Under the pieces are notes generated by a model. The model did no database searches and was not told the origin of the DNA. It worked only from the letters and a program-made list of their open reading frames with translations. Shown in pieces: positions 41,548 to 50,297 of a stretch of DNA of 64,000 nucleotides. The stretch lies in assembly GCF_024055635.1 (NCBI RefSeq), contig NZ_JAMXMB010000040.1, positions 62,001 to 126,000 on the forward strand. Reading direction: 5' to 3'. The position numbers and the translations under genes were made by a program. The DNA comes from Microbacterium yannicii (GTDB taxonomy: Bacteria; Actinomycetota; Actinomycetes; Actinomycetales; Microbacteriaceae). Each line of letters starts with the position of its first letter. The first letter of the stretch is position 1.

Positions 41548-41586
41548 AAGTTCAGCCCTCCCACCCGCGATGTGGGCTGTGAACTT
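41548..41586. promoter_or_regulatory. Inverted AAGTTCA/TGAACTT in the aceB-ramB interval
   Basis: AAGTTCA (41548-41554) continues as GCCC, and GGGC plus TG then TGAACTT (41580-41586) mirrors it. It is 36 bp upstream of ramB and 133 bp from aceB. RamB and related regulators bind A/T-rich motifs containing AACTTTGCAAA; TGAACTTTT here is only similar. Candidate operator for shared control. Confidence 0.4.
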
Positions 41587-41621
41587 TTCCGCTATTTCTG
41601 CTTTCGTGACAGAATCGCCGC

Positions 41622-43100
41622 ATGACGACGACGTTGACCGCCGATCGGCCCGGTGAACTCCCCGACGATGATGAGGTGGACCCCCTCACCATCGGCCGCC
41701 GCATCCGGCAGCTGCGCACCGACCGTGGCATGACGCTCGAAGAGCTCGCGGCGGCGGTCGAGCGCGCGCCCAGTCAGCTCTCGATGATCGAGAACGGTCG
41801 CCGCGAGCCGAAGCTCACGCTCCTGCAGGCCATCGCGCGGGCGCTCGGCTCATCGATCGAGGCGATCCTCGAGTCCGAGCCGCTGGACGAGCGGGCCACG
41901 CTCGAGATCTCGCTCGAGCGGGCCATGCGAGGTCAGACGTTCCAGGCGCTCGGCATCCCGCCATTTCGCATCGGGAAGACGGTGCCCACCGAGGCCCTCA
42001 AGGCGATGCTGGCGCTGCAGGGCGAGATCGAGCGGCTGCGCGACGAGCGCGCCGCGACGCCCGAAGAGGCGCGGCGGGCGAACGTCGCACTGCGCAAGCT
42101 CATGCGCACGCAGAACAACTACTTCGCCGAGCTGGAGCAGCAGGCGCGGGGGATCCTCGACGCCGTCGACCACCCGGGCGGCCCGCTCACGCAGCGGACG
42201 GCATCCGATATCGCCGCCCATCTCGGGTTCACGCTGCACTACGTGCCCGACCTGCCGCAGACGACCCGGTCGGTCGCCGACATCAAGAACGGGCGCCTGT
42301 ACCTCTCGAGCCGCCTCACGACCAAGGGCGACCCGCGCACCGCCGTGCTGCAGGCCCTCTCGAGCCGGATCCTCGGGCATCGCGAGCCGACCTCGTACGC
42401 CGACTTCCTGCGCCAGCGCGTCGAGACCAACTACCTCACCGGCGCCCTCCTCATCCCCGAGGCGCACGCGGTGCCGTTCCTGCAGGAGGCCAAGAAAGAC
42501 CGGTCGATCTCGATCGAGGACCTCCGCGACGCGTACTCGGTCTCGTACGAGACGGCGGCGCACCGCTTCACGAACCTCGCGACCGTGCACCTCGGCCTGC
42601 CCGTGCATTTCCTCAAGGTGCACGAGTCGGGCGTGATCACGAAGGTCTACGAGAACGACGACGTCAACTTCCCGACCGACCGCCTCGGCGCGATCGAGGG
42701 GCAGATGTGCTGCCGCAAGTGGACCTCGCGCGTCGTCTTCGACGTGGACGACCACTTCAACCCGTACTACCAGTACACCGACACGGGCAACGGCACCTAC
42801 TGGTGCACCGCCCGCGTGGAGCTCTCGAGCGAAGGGGCGCACTCGGTGAGCGTGGGGGTGCGGTTCGACGACACGAAGTGGTTCCTCGGCCGCGACACCC
42901 CCAACCGGGGCGTCTCGACCCACTCGATGGAGGTGTGCTGCCGCCGTGCGCCCGCCGACCTCGAGTCTTCGTGGCGCGAGCACTCCTGGCCGAACGTGCG
43001 GACGCCGCGCACCCTGCTCGCCACGCTGCCCACGGGTGCCTTCCCGGGGGTCGACACCACCGACGTGTACGAGTTCCTCGAGGCGCACGCCCCGCGCTGA
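41622..43100 (+). CDS. ramB: XRE-family regulator of acetate metabolism (RamB type)
   Basis: 492 aa. N-terminal HTH: IGRRIRQLRTDRGMTLEELA with APSQLSMIENGRREPKLTLL. The central and C-terminal part (DUF2083/ImmA-IrrE-like: RQRVETNYLTGALLIPEAHA, VSYETAAHRFTNLATVHLGL, then EGQMCCRKWTSR and a tail with CCRRAP) is the RamB architecture of corynebacteria, where the protein represses aceA/aceB and activates or represses other acetate genes. The divergent aceB-aceA genes support the name. ATG 41622 follows CAGAAT by 6 nt (leaderless type). Confidence 0.9.
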   Translation: MTTTLTADRPGELPDDDEVDPLTIGRRIRQLRTDRGMTLEELAAAVERAPSQLSMIENGRREPKLTLLQAIARALGSSIEAILESEPLDERATLEISLERAMRGQTFQALGIPPFRIGKTVPTEALKAMLALQGEIERLRDERAATPEEARRANVALRKLMRTQNNYFAELEQQARGILDAVDHPGGPLTQRTASDIAAHLGFTLHYVPDLPQTTRSVADIKNGRLYLSSRLTTKGDPRTAVLQALSSRILGHREPTSYADFLRQRVETNYLTGALLIPEAHAVPFLQEAKKDRSISIEDLRDAYSVSYETAAHRFTNLATVHLGLPVHFLKVHESGVITKVYENDDVNFPTDRLGAIEGQMCCRKWTSRVVFDVDDHFNPYYQYTDTGNGTYWCTARVELSSEGAHSVSVGVRFDDTKWFLGRDTPNRGVSTHSMEVCCRRAPADLESSWREHSWPNVRTPRTLLATLPTGAFPGVDTTDVYEFLEAHAPR

Positions 43101-43184
43101 CCGGCCGCTGGTAAGAGCAACGGATGCCGCGGGACGAAGCGCTCAACCCCCCGAGCCGGGCACTGGGGCCAGCTGTCCCGGTCA

Positions 43185-43290
43185 CGGTCGCTGAGCGAGC
43201 GCCAGCGAGACGAAGCGCACCCCGCCGTGCTCGGTTTGAGCCGCCCGGCCCTGATCCGGTCGCTGAGCGAGCGCCAGCGAGACGAAGCGC
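43185..43290. repeat. Two identical 34-bp copies of the GGTCGCTGAG...GAAGCGC repeat
   Basis: Copies at 43185-43218 and 43257-43290 are identical over 34 bp (CGGTCGCTGAGCGAGCGCC, then AGCGAGACGAAGCGC), separated by 38 bp. The second abuts the stop codon of the PucR-like gene. A fragment GACGAAGCGCTCA also occurs at 43133. Relatives lie at 18387 and 56605. The interval 43101-43290 has no gene. Confidence 0.9.
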
Positions 43291-44823
43291 TCAGCCCACC
43301 GGTCCGTCGAGGGCGCGCAGCGCCGCCCACAGCTCGGCGCGGGTCGCGAACGACGCCAAGTCGCGGCCGAGCACGCGCTCGATGAGCGCCAGTCGCGTGC
43401 GCACGGTGTGCCGGTGCACGCCGAGGGACTGGGCGGTCGCCTCGTGCGAGCAGTCGGCGTCGAGCCACACCTGCAGCGTGTCGAGGAGGTGCGTGCCCTG
43501 CGCGGAGTCGTGGTCGTACAGCGGCGCCAGCTCGGCCCGCGCGAGCGCCCGCGCGTCCTCGGTGAGCGCCGACAACACGCCGGCGCGCGCGACCTGGGCG
43601 AACGCGGTGATCGCACCCGTACCGCGGTCCCGGGCGACACGCGCCTGCCCGACCGCGGCGGCGAACGCGTCATAGCCGGCGGGATCCGATAGGCCGACGC
43701 GGACGTCGAAGCGGTCGACGAGGTCGTGGATGGCCGACGGATCGTCTGCGGGCACGACGAGCACGAGCCCGTCGTCGCCGCGCCCGAAGAACAGCGCACC
43801 GCGCCGCTCGTCGGCCCAGAGCTCCAGCAGCTCGGCGATGCCGTCGACGCGTGCGGCCGCGGCATCCGTCACCGCCACCACCACCGGCGCGGCCGGCAGT
43901 GGTCCCCACAGCTCGCGGGAGGTGCGGCGAGCCAGCCCCGGGTCTCCGCTCAGCAGCGACTGCACGAGGCCCGCCCGCAGCGCCGAGCGCGCGCGGCCGA
44001 GTCCCTGCTGCTGCTCGAGCGCCAGGCCGGCCATGGCGATCACCGCGGTGACGACGACGCGCCCCTCCTGGTCGAGATCGCCGGCGGCGATCGCGATCAC
44101 GCCGCGCAGATGGCCGCCTCGTCCGAGCGTCTGGAGCGTGAAGGGCGTGTCGCCGAGGTGCAGCGACGATCCGGCACGGGCGCCGCGGTGGAGCACCCCG
44201 GTCACCTCGCGCTGCAGCGCGGCGGCCGTCTCGGCGTCGAGGGCGCCCGCGGGGTGCTCGCGTGCCAGCTCGCCGGCGGCGTCGAACATGCCCACCCAGG
44301 TGTCGAGCTGCTTGGCGAGCTCCGCCACGGTCGCGCCGAGCCCGTCGGGGCGGAGCGCCGCCAGGGCGATCGCGCGCTGCGCGGCGAGCGCCCAGCTGCG
44401 GCGGGCGTAGGCGTCGGCGGCGATCGCCTCGGCGTTCGCCCGCGCCACCGCGATGAACGGCGTGCGATACGGCACCTCGAACAGCGGCATCCGCTCGTCC
44501 CGGCACGCGTCGACCAGGGCCGGAGGGATGCCGTCGCGCACGACTTCCGTGCCGAAGCCGAGGCCGACGACACCCCGTGCCGCGAGACGGCGGACGTAGG
44601 CGCGGTACACCTCGGACGCACCGTCGCCCTGGGGGAACTGGGTGCCGGTGGTGAGCAGCACGAGCCCCTCGGAGAGGAACGGGGTGGGGTCGGCGAGATC
44701 CGAGCTGTGCACCCAGCGGATGGCCCTGTCCAAAGCCTGCGGGCCGGGGTCGTCGCCGGCCAGCGACAGCCGCAGGTCGCGGCGGGCGAGCAGCGCGCGG
44801 AGGGTGGGGGCGTCGGCATCCAT
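43291..44823 (-). CDS. PucR-family transcriptional regulator
   Basis: 510 aa. N-terminal PucR domain (TLRALLARRDLRLSLAGDD, RAIRWVHSSDLADPTPFLSE, GLVLLTTGTQF), a GAF-like middle, and the C-terminal PucR-type helix-turn-helix LLDTLQVWLDADCSHEATAQ with SLGVHRHTVRTRLALIERVLG. Such regulators control purine, GABA or polyamine catabolism genes. Here it is divergent from gabT with 93 bp between starts, so it most likely activates the GABA/putrescine operon. A minus-strand TACACT (44838-44833) is 9 nt from ATG 44823. Longer in-frame reading further upstream is antisense to gabT and the oxidase gene. Confidence 0.88.
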   Translation of the reverse strand: MDADAPTLRALLARRDLRLSLAGDDPGPQALDRAIRWVHSSDLADPTPFLSEGLVLLTTGTQFPQGDGASEVYRAYVRRLAARGVVGLGFGTEVVRDGIPPALVDACRDERMPLFEVPYRTPFIAVARANAEAIAADAYARRSWALAAQRAIALAALRPDGLGATVAELAKQLDTWVGMFDAAGELAREHPAGALDAETAAALQREVTGVLHRGARAGSSLHLGDTPFTLQTLGRGGHLRGVIAIAAGDLDQEGRVVVTAVIAMAGLALEQQQGLGRARSALRAGLVQSLLSGDPGLARRTSRELWGPLPAAPVVVAVTDAAAARVDGIAELLELWADERRGALFFGRGDDGLVLVVPADDPSAIHDLVDRFDVRVGLSDPAGYDAFAAAVGQARVARDRGTGAITAFAQVARAGVLSALTEDARALARAELAPLYDHDSAQGTHLLDTLQVWLDADCSHEATAQSLGVHRHTVRTRLALIERVLGRDLASFATRAELWAALRALDGPVG

Positions 44824-44834
44824 GACGATCCGAG

Positions 44835-44870
44835 TGTACGGCCGGTACAGCGAGGCGGACAGAATGTACA
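44835..44870. promoter_or_regulatory. TGTAC half-sites between pucR-like gene and gabT
   Basis: TGTAC (44835-44839), GTACA (44845-44849) and TGTACA (44865-44870) lie between the divergent starts. The first two form an inverted pair around GGCCG. They overlap the minus-strand -10 TACACT and precede the gabT -10 (TACGCT, 44904-44909). Candidate operator for the PucR-type regulator. Confidence 0.45.
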
Positions 44871-44916
44871 ACGAGGAGGGTGCGGGCGCTCGGCGGAGCG
44901 ACATACGCTCCCCAGC

Positions 44917-46278
44917 ATGAGCAGCGCAGCCGACATCGTCACAGAAACGCCCCTCGGCGGTCCGACCCTCCCGCAGGAGCGCCGCCTGGTCACCAGCATC
45001 CCCGGTCCCCGCTCGCAGGAGCTCCTCGACCGCAAGGCCGATGCCGTGGCGGCAGGAGTGGGTCACACCGCACCCGTCCACGCCGTGGCCGCGGGCGGCG
45101 GAGTCATCGTCGATGCCGACGGCAACTCGCTCATCGACCTCGGCTCGGGGATCGCGGTCACCACGATCGGCAACGCCCACCCGAAGGTGGTCGCGGCGGT
45201 GCAGGCGCAGGTCGCCCAGTTCACCCACACGTGCTTCATGATCGCGCCGTACGACTCCTACGTGTCGGTCGCCGAGGCGCTCAACCGCATCACGCCCGGT
45301 GATCACGCGAAGAAGAGCGCCCTGTTCAACTCGGGCGCCGAGGCGGTGGAGAACGCGGTCAAGATCGCCCGCAAGTACACCGGCAAGCAGGCCGTCGTCG
45401 CGTTCGACCACGGCTACCACGGCCGCACGAACCTCACGATGGCGCTGACCGCGAAGGCGATGCCGTACAAGAGCGGCTTCGGGCCCTTCGCGTCGGAGAT
45501 CTATCGCGCGCCGCTGTCGTACCCGTACCGCGACGGGCTCACCGGTGCCGAAGCTGCCAAGAAGGCCATCTCGCTCATCGAGAAGCAGGTCGGCGCCGAC
45601 AACCTCGCCGCCGTGATCATCGAGCCGATCCAGGGCGAGGGCGGCTTCATCGTCCCCGCCGACGGCTACCTTCCGGCGCTCGTCGACTGGTGCCGCGCGA
45701 ACGACGTGGTGTTCATCGCCGACGAGATCCAGACCGGCTTCGCCCGCACGGGTGAGATGTTCGCGAGCGAGGTCTTCGGCATCGTCCCCGACCTCATCAC
45801 CACCGCCAAGGGCATCGCGGGGGGTCTTCCGCTCGCGGCCGTCACCGGACGGGCGGAGATGATGGATGCCTCGCACGCGGGCGGCCTCGGCGGCACCTAC
45901 GGCGGCAACCCCGTGGCCTGCGCCGCGGCGCTCGCCGCCATCGACGTGTTCGAGAACGACGGGATGCTCGAGCGCGCGCGTGAGATCGAGACCATCCTCA
46001 AGGGCCGCCTGCAGCAGCTGCAGGCCGCCGACCCCCGCGTCGGCGACGTGCGCGGCCACGGCGCGATGATCGCGGCCGAGTTCGTGGATCCCGCGACGGG
46101 AGAGCCGGATGCCGCGCTCACCGCCGCGGTCGCGAAGGCGTCCATCGCACAGGGCGTCATCGTGCTCACCTGCGGCACCTACGGGAACGTGATCCGTTTC
46201 CTGCCGCCGCTGTCGATCACCGACGATCTGCTCCACGAGGGCCTGGACGTCGTCGCCGCAGCGCTCGCGGCATCCTGA
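44917..46278 (+). CDS. gabT: 4-aminobutyrate–2-oxoglutarate aminotransferase
   Basis: 453 aa class-III PLP aminotransferase: GABA + 2-oxoglutarate to succinate semialdehyde + glutamate. Seen: DADGNSLIDLGSGIAVTTIG, FNSGAEAVENAVKIARKYTG, FDHGYHGRTNLTMALT, IIEPIQGEGGFIVP, FIADEIQTGFARTG, the PLP-Lys region ITTAKGIAGGLPLAAV and GTYGGNPVACAAALA. ATG 44917 lies 7 nt after TACGCT: leaderless. First gene of the plus-strand putrescine/GABA cluster. Confidence 0.95.
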   Translation: MSSAADIVTETPLGGPTLPQERRLVTSIPGPRSQELLDRKADAVAAGVGHTAPVHAVAAGGGVIVDADGNSLIDLGSGIAVTTIGNAHPKVVAAVQAQVAQFTHTCFMIAPYDSYVSVAEALNRITPGDHAKKSALFNSGAEAVENAVKIARKYTGKQAVVAFDHGYHGRTNLTMALTAKAMPYKSGFGPFASEIYRAPLSYPYRDGLTGAEAAKKAISLIEKQVGADNLAAVIIEPIQGEGGFIVPADGYLPALVDWCRANDVVFIADEIQTGFARTGEMFASEVFGIVPDLITTAKGIAGGLPLAAVTGRAEMMDASHAGGLGGTYGGNPVACAAALAAIDVFENDGMLERAREIETILKGRLQQLQAADPRVGDVRGHGAMIAAEFVDPATGEPDAALTAAVAKASIAQGVIVLTCGTYGNVIRFLPPLSITDDLLHEGLDVVAAALAAS

Positions 46279-46401
46279 TCCCTCCGATCCGCCTGAACCT
46301 CTGATCCTCGGATCGATCCCGCGGTGGCCCGACCGGCCGCCGCGGGGTACCGAACAACACGCGAGGTGCGCGAGCATGCGCGCCCTGACGAAGGAGTCCC
46401 C

Positions 46402-47781
46402 ATGACCGAGCTGACCCGAGACGTCGTCATCGTCGGCGCCGGCGCCGCCGGCACCACCGCCGCCAACGAACTGAAGAAGGCCGGTCTGTCGGTCGTCGTG
46501 CTCGAGGCACGCGACCGCGTCGGCGGACGTCTGTGGACCGATGTCATCGACGGCGCCATGCTCGAGATCGGCGGCCAGTGGGTGTCGCCCGATCAGGACG
46601 CCCTCAAGGAGACGCTCGCCGAACTGGGGCTCGAGACCTACAGCCGCTACCGCGAGGGCGAGTCGGTGTACGTCGGCGCCGACGGCGCGTCGACCCGCTT
46701 CACGGGGGAGATGTTCCCCGTGGCGCCTGAGACCGAGCGTGTGATCGCCGAGATCACCGAGCGGCTGGACGCCATGGTCGCCGAGATCGACCCCGACCGG
46801 CCGTGGGCCCACGAGAAGGCCGCGGAATGGGACGCGATCACGTGGGATGCGTGGCTGCGCGCGCAGACCGACGACGATGAAGCCGTCCGCAACCTCGCAT
46901 TCGCGACCGGCTCGGCCATGCTCACCAAGCCCACGCACGCGTTCTCGCTCCTGCAGTCGCTGCTGATGGCGGCCTCCGCGGGGTCGTACTCGAACCTCGT
47001 GGACGCCGACTTCATCCTCGACAAGCGCGTGGTGGGCGGCCTGCAGCAGGTTCCGCTGCTGCTGGCCGAGCGCCTCGGCGACGACGTGCTGCTCGGGCAC
47101 CCGGTCCGCACGATCGCGTGGTCCCCTGCGACCGGCTCGGGGACGGGTGGGGTGACCGTCGAGGCCGACGGCGACCTGCGCGTGCACGCGCGGTACGTGA
47201 TCCTCGCGCACGCGCCGGTGCTGTACAACCGCATCTCGTTCGTGCCCGCGCTGCCGCGCCTCCAGCACCAGATGCACCAGCACATCTCCATGGGCTTCGT
47301 GATCAAGGTGCACGCCGTCTACGACCGTCCGTTCTGGCGCGAGCACGGCCTCTCGGGCACGGCGTTCAGCCCGTACGAGCTCGTGCACGAGGCCTACGAC
47401 AACACCAACCACGGAGACGACCGAGGAACCCTCGTCGGCTTCGTGTCGGACCGCAATGCGGACGACGTCTTCCGCCTCACTCCGGAGGAGCGCAGGGAGC
47501 GCATCCTCGCGTCGCTGTCGCACTACTACGGCGCCGAGGCCGAGAACCCGGTGGTGTACTACGAGAGCGACTGGGGCTCGGAGGAGTGGACCCGCGGCGC
47601 GTACGCCGCCAGCTTCGACATGGGCGGCCTGCACCGGTATGGCGCCGATGTGCGGGCGGCCGTCGGTCCCATCCACTTCGCCTGCAGCGACGTGGCCGGC
47701 GCCGGCTACCAGCACGTCGACGGCGCGATCCGCATGGGACGCCTGGCCGCTGCGAACATCATCGAAGCTGCCCGACGATGA
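46402..47781 (+). CDS. Flavin monoamine oxidase (putrescine oxidase-like)
   Basis: 459 aa. FAD-binding Rossmann motif VVIVGAGAAGTTAANELKKA, LEARDRVGGRLWTDVIDGAM, IGGQWVSPDQDAL, and the C-terminal FAD motif GYQHVDGAIRMGRLAAANII are those of flavin amine oxidases; overall layout resembles actinobacterial putrescine oxidase (Puo). It would oxidise putrescine to 4-aminobutanal with H2O2 release, feeding GABA to gabT. ATG 46402 has AAGGAG 5 nt upstream. Coupled by ATGA to the stress-protein gene. Confidence 0.88.
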   Translation: MTELTRDVVIVGAGAAGTTAANELKKAGLSVVVLEARDRVGGRLWTDVIDGAMLEIGGQWVSPDQDALKETLAELGLETYSRYREGESVYVGADGASTRFTGEMFPVAPETERVIAEITERLDAMVAEIDPDRPWAHEKAAEWDAITWDAWLRAQTDDDEAVRNLAFATGSAMLTKPTHAFSLLQSLLMAASAGSYSNLVDADFILDKRVVGGLQQVPLLLAERLGDDVLLGHPVRTIAWSPATGSGTGGVTVEADGDLRVHARYVILAHAPVLYNRISFVPALPRLQHQMHQHISMGFVIKVHAVYDRPFWREHGLSGTAFSPYELVHEAYDNTNHGDDRGTLVGFVSDRNADDVFRLTPEERRERILASLSHYYGAEAENPVVYYESDWGSEEWTRGAYAASFDMGGLHRYGADVRAAVGPIHFACSDVAGAGYQHVDGAIRMGRLAAANIIEAARR

Positions 47782-48698
47782 CCGCGCACGTGGTCGTCGG
47801 CTACACGGCGACGGATGCCGGCGCCGACGCCGTCGCGCTGGGGGTGCGTCTGGCTGCCGCGACCGGGGCCGCGCTCGATCTCGTGCTCGTGCTGCCGGGG
47901 GAGGACCGCAGCGTCATCACGCCGCCGGACGCGAGCTACGACCGCTACCTCGAAGCGCAGGCGGAGACGTGGCTCGCTGAGGCGGCCACGTCGATTCCGG
48001 ATGCCGTGGCTCACGCCTCGCACGTGCGCTTCGGCGACTCCTTCGCCGAAGGGCTGATCGCCGCCGCGCACGAGCTCGAGGCTTCGCTCATCGTCGTGGG
48101 CGCGGCGAACGGCGGGCTGCGTGGCCGCCACCGCCTGGGGACGGTCGCCACCGAGCTGCTCCACTCCGCCGACGTCGCCGTCGCCCTGGCCCCGGAGGGC
48201 ACACGGCAGACCCAGGTCACCGGCGTCAGTCGCGTCACGGCCGCGATCGGCACGCGGCCCGGCGCGAGCGCGCTCCTCGACGCGAGCGTCGCGATCGCCA
48301 CCGCTGCCGGTGCACCTCTGCGGCTGCTGTCGCTCGTCTCGGTGGACCTGCCGGTCGGCGTCGACACCGGCGTGATCCGCATCGCGGGGGCCGCGCACGC
48401 CGATGACGTCCTCGGCAAGGCGCTCGACGCCCTTCCCGCGGATCTCGACGCCGATGTGGTCGTCGCGCGCGGCGACAGCATCGAAGACGCCGTCGCCCAC
48501 CTGGCCTGGGAGCCGGGCGAGCTCGCCGTCGTCGGCTCCAGCAGGCTCGCGCAGCCCCGGCGCCTGTTCCTCGGCTCGACGGCGGCGAAGATGCTGCACG
48601 AGCTTCCCGTCCCGATGGTCGTCGTGCCGCGCACGTACGACAAGGAGAGCGCCCGCGCACTGTCGCGCGCCGTCGCCGAAGAAGGAGAACGCGCATGA
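47778..48698 (+). CDS. Universal stress protein, two tandem Usp domains
   Basis: 306 aa. Domain 1 (about 1-145): HVVVGYTATDAGADAVALGV to LIVVGAANGGLRGRHRLGTV; domain 2 (about 150-300): AAIGTRPGASALLDASVAIA to LAVVGSSRLAQPRRLFLGST and PMVVVP. The G-2x-G-9x-G(S/T) ATP-binding pattern is recognisable in both. Overlaps the amine oxidase stop and the permease start by 4 bp each, so it is made with the catabolic enzymes. May respond to oxidative load from the oxidase (inference). Confidence 0.87.
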   Translation: MTAHVVVGYTATDAGADAVALGVRLAAATGAALDLVLVLPGEDRSVITPPDASYDRYLEAQAETWLAEAATSIPDAVAHASHVRFGDSFAEGLIAAAHELEASLIVVGAANGGLRGRHRLGTVATELLHSADVAVALAPEGTRQTQVTGVSRVTAAIGTRPGASALLDASVAIATAAGAPLRLLSLVSVDLPVGVDTGVIRIAGAAHADDVLGKALDALPADLDADVVVARGDSIEDAVAHLAWEPGELAVVGSSRLAQPRRLFLGSTAAKMLHELPVPMVVVPRTYDKESARALSRAVAEEGERA

Positions 48699-50257
48699 GC
48701 GCTTCCCAGCAGACCGGCGCCGCGGCGCCGCTCGATGCCGGCGTCGACGCCGGCGGGTTGTCGAAGAAGGGGCTCAGCGCCGGCGCCGTCGGCGTGCTCG
48801 GCGCCGTCGTCATCGGCATCTCGACCATCGCCCCGGCCTACACGCTCACCGCGTCGCTCGGTCCCACGGTCGCCGTCGTCGGCACCCAGGTGCCCGCGAT
48901 CATCCTCGTCGGCTTCATCCCGATGCTGCTGACGGCGTTCGGCTACCGCGAGCTCAACCGCGCGATGCCCGACTCGGGCACCTCGTTCACGTGGGGCGTC
49001 CGGGCGTTCGGTCCCTGGATCGGCTGGATGACCGGGTGGGGCCTCATCGCCGCCACCGTCATCGTCTTGTCGAACCTCGCCGGCATCGCCGTGGAGTTCC
49101 TGTTCCTGTTGATCTCGCAGCTGACCGGCAACCCCGACATCGCAGACCTCGCGTTCAATCCGTTCATCAATGTCGCCGTGTGCCTGCTGTTCATGCTGGG
49201 TGCCACCCTCATCTCCTACCGCGACATGCAGACCACGCAGAAGTTCCAGTACATCCTGGTGACCTTCCAGCTCGTCGTGCTGGTGCTGTTCGCGGTCGTC
49301 GCGATCGTCAAGGCGGTCTCGGGCGATGCCCCCGATCCGACCGCCTTCTCGTGGTCGTGGTTCAATCCGTTCGAGGTGCCGACCTTCAGCGCCTTCGCCG
49401 CGGGACTGTCGCTCTCGATCTTCATCTTCTGGGGCTGGGACGTCGTCCTCACCATGAACGAGGAGACGAAGAACCCGGCGAAGACCCCGGGCCGCGCCGC
49501 GATGCTCACCGTCGTGATCGTCGTCTCGCTGTACCTCCTGCTCTCGATCGGCCTGATGATGTTCGCGGGCGTCGGCACCGGCTCGCTGGGGCTGGCGAAC
49601 GAGGAGATCTCGGCCAACGTGTTCTTCGCCCTGTCCGACCCGATCCTCGGGCCGCTCGCGTTCCTCGTGTCGCTCGCGGTGCTGTCGAGCTCGGCGGCCT
49701 CGCTGCAGTCGACCGCCGTCGGCCCTGCCCGGACGCTGCTGGCGATGGGGCACTACGGGGCGCTCCCCGGAAAGTTCGCGCGCGTCAGCCCCCGCTTCTT
49801 CACCCCGGGCTACGCCACCGTCGTGTCGGCGATCGTCGCGTCGGTGTTCTACGCCGTCATGCGCGTGGTGAGCGAGAACGTGCTCACCGACACGATCCTG
49901 TCGCTCGGCATGATGATCTGCTTCTACTACGGCCTCACCGCGTTCGCGTGCGTCTGGTACTTCCGCAGGCAGTGGTTCGATTCGGTGCGGAGCTTCTTCT
50001 TCACCTTCCTGTTCCCGCTGGTCGGCGGCGCCATCCTCGCTGTCCTGTTCGTGACGACCCTCATCGACTCGATGGACCCCGCCTACGGCAGCGGATCGAG
50101 CGTCTTCGGCCTCGGCCTGGTCTTCGTGCTGGGGGTCACCGTGATCCTGGTGGGCGTCGTGATCATGATCTGGCAGGCGATCAAGCGTCCGGCGTTCTTC
50201 CGCGGTGAGACACTCGGTATCGACGCACTCGAAAGCCTTCGACGCGTCCGTCGCTGA
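48695..50257 (+). CDS. APC-family amino acid/polyamine permease
   Basis: 520 aa, about 12 helices. VGVLGAVVIGISTIAPAYTL at the start of helix 1, GYRELNRAMPDSGTSFTWGV (loop between helices 2 and 3), FIFWGWDVVLTMNEETKNPA and the later ARVSPRFFTPGYATVVSAIV are standard for the APC superfamily. ATG 48695 follows GAAGGAGAA and overlaps the stress-protein stop. Position in the operon suggests uptake of putrescine, GABA or a related amine. Confidence 0.92.
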   Translation: MSASQQTGAAAPLDAGVDAGGLSKKGLSAGAVGVLGAVVIGISTIAPAYTLTASLGPTVAVVGTQVPAIILVGFIPMLLTAFGYRELNRAMPDSGTSFTWGVRAFGPWIGWMTGWGLIAATVIVLSNLAGIAVEFLFLLISQLTGNPDIADLAFNPFINVAVCLLFMLGATLISYRDMQTTQKFQYILVTFQLVVLVLFAVVAIVKAVSGDAPDPTAFSWSWFNPFEVPTFSAFAAGLSLSIFIFWGWDVVLTMNEETKNPAKTPGRAAMLTVVIVVSLYLLLSIGLMMFAGVGTGSLGLANEEISANVFFALSDPILGPLAFLVSLAVLSSSAASLQSTAVGPARTLLAMGHYGALPGKFARVSPRFFTPGYATVVSAIVASVFYAVMRVVSENVLTDTILSLGMMICFYYGLTAFACVWYFRRQWFDSVRSFFFTFLFPLVGGAILAVLFVTTLIDSMDPAYGSGSSVFGLGLVFVLGVTVILVGVVIMIWQAIKRPAFFRGETLGIDALESLRRVRR

Positions 50258-50297
50258 CGGGCAGACTGTCCCCCATCCATCCGATCGGAGAGCAAGC

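Noticed and set aside
44824..47715. In-frame upstream extension of the PucR-like gene to 1474 codons
   Set aside because: The extension is antisense to gabT and the amine oxidase, both unmistakable; the regulator starts at 44823 just after a TACACT box.
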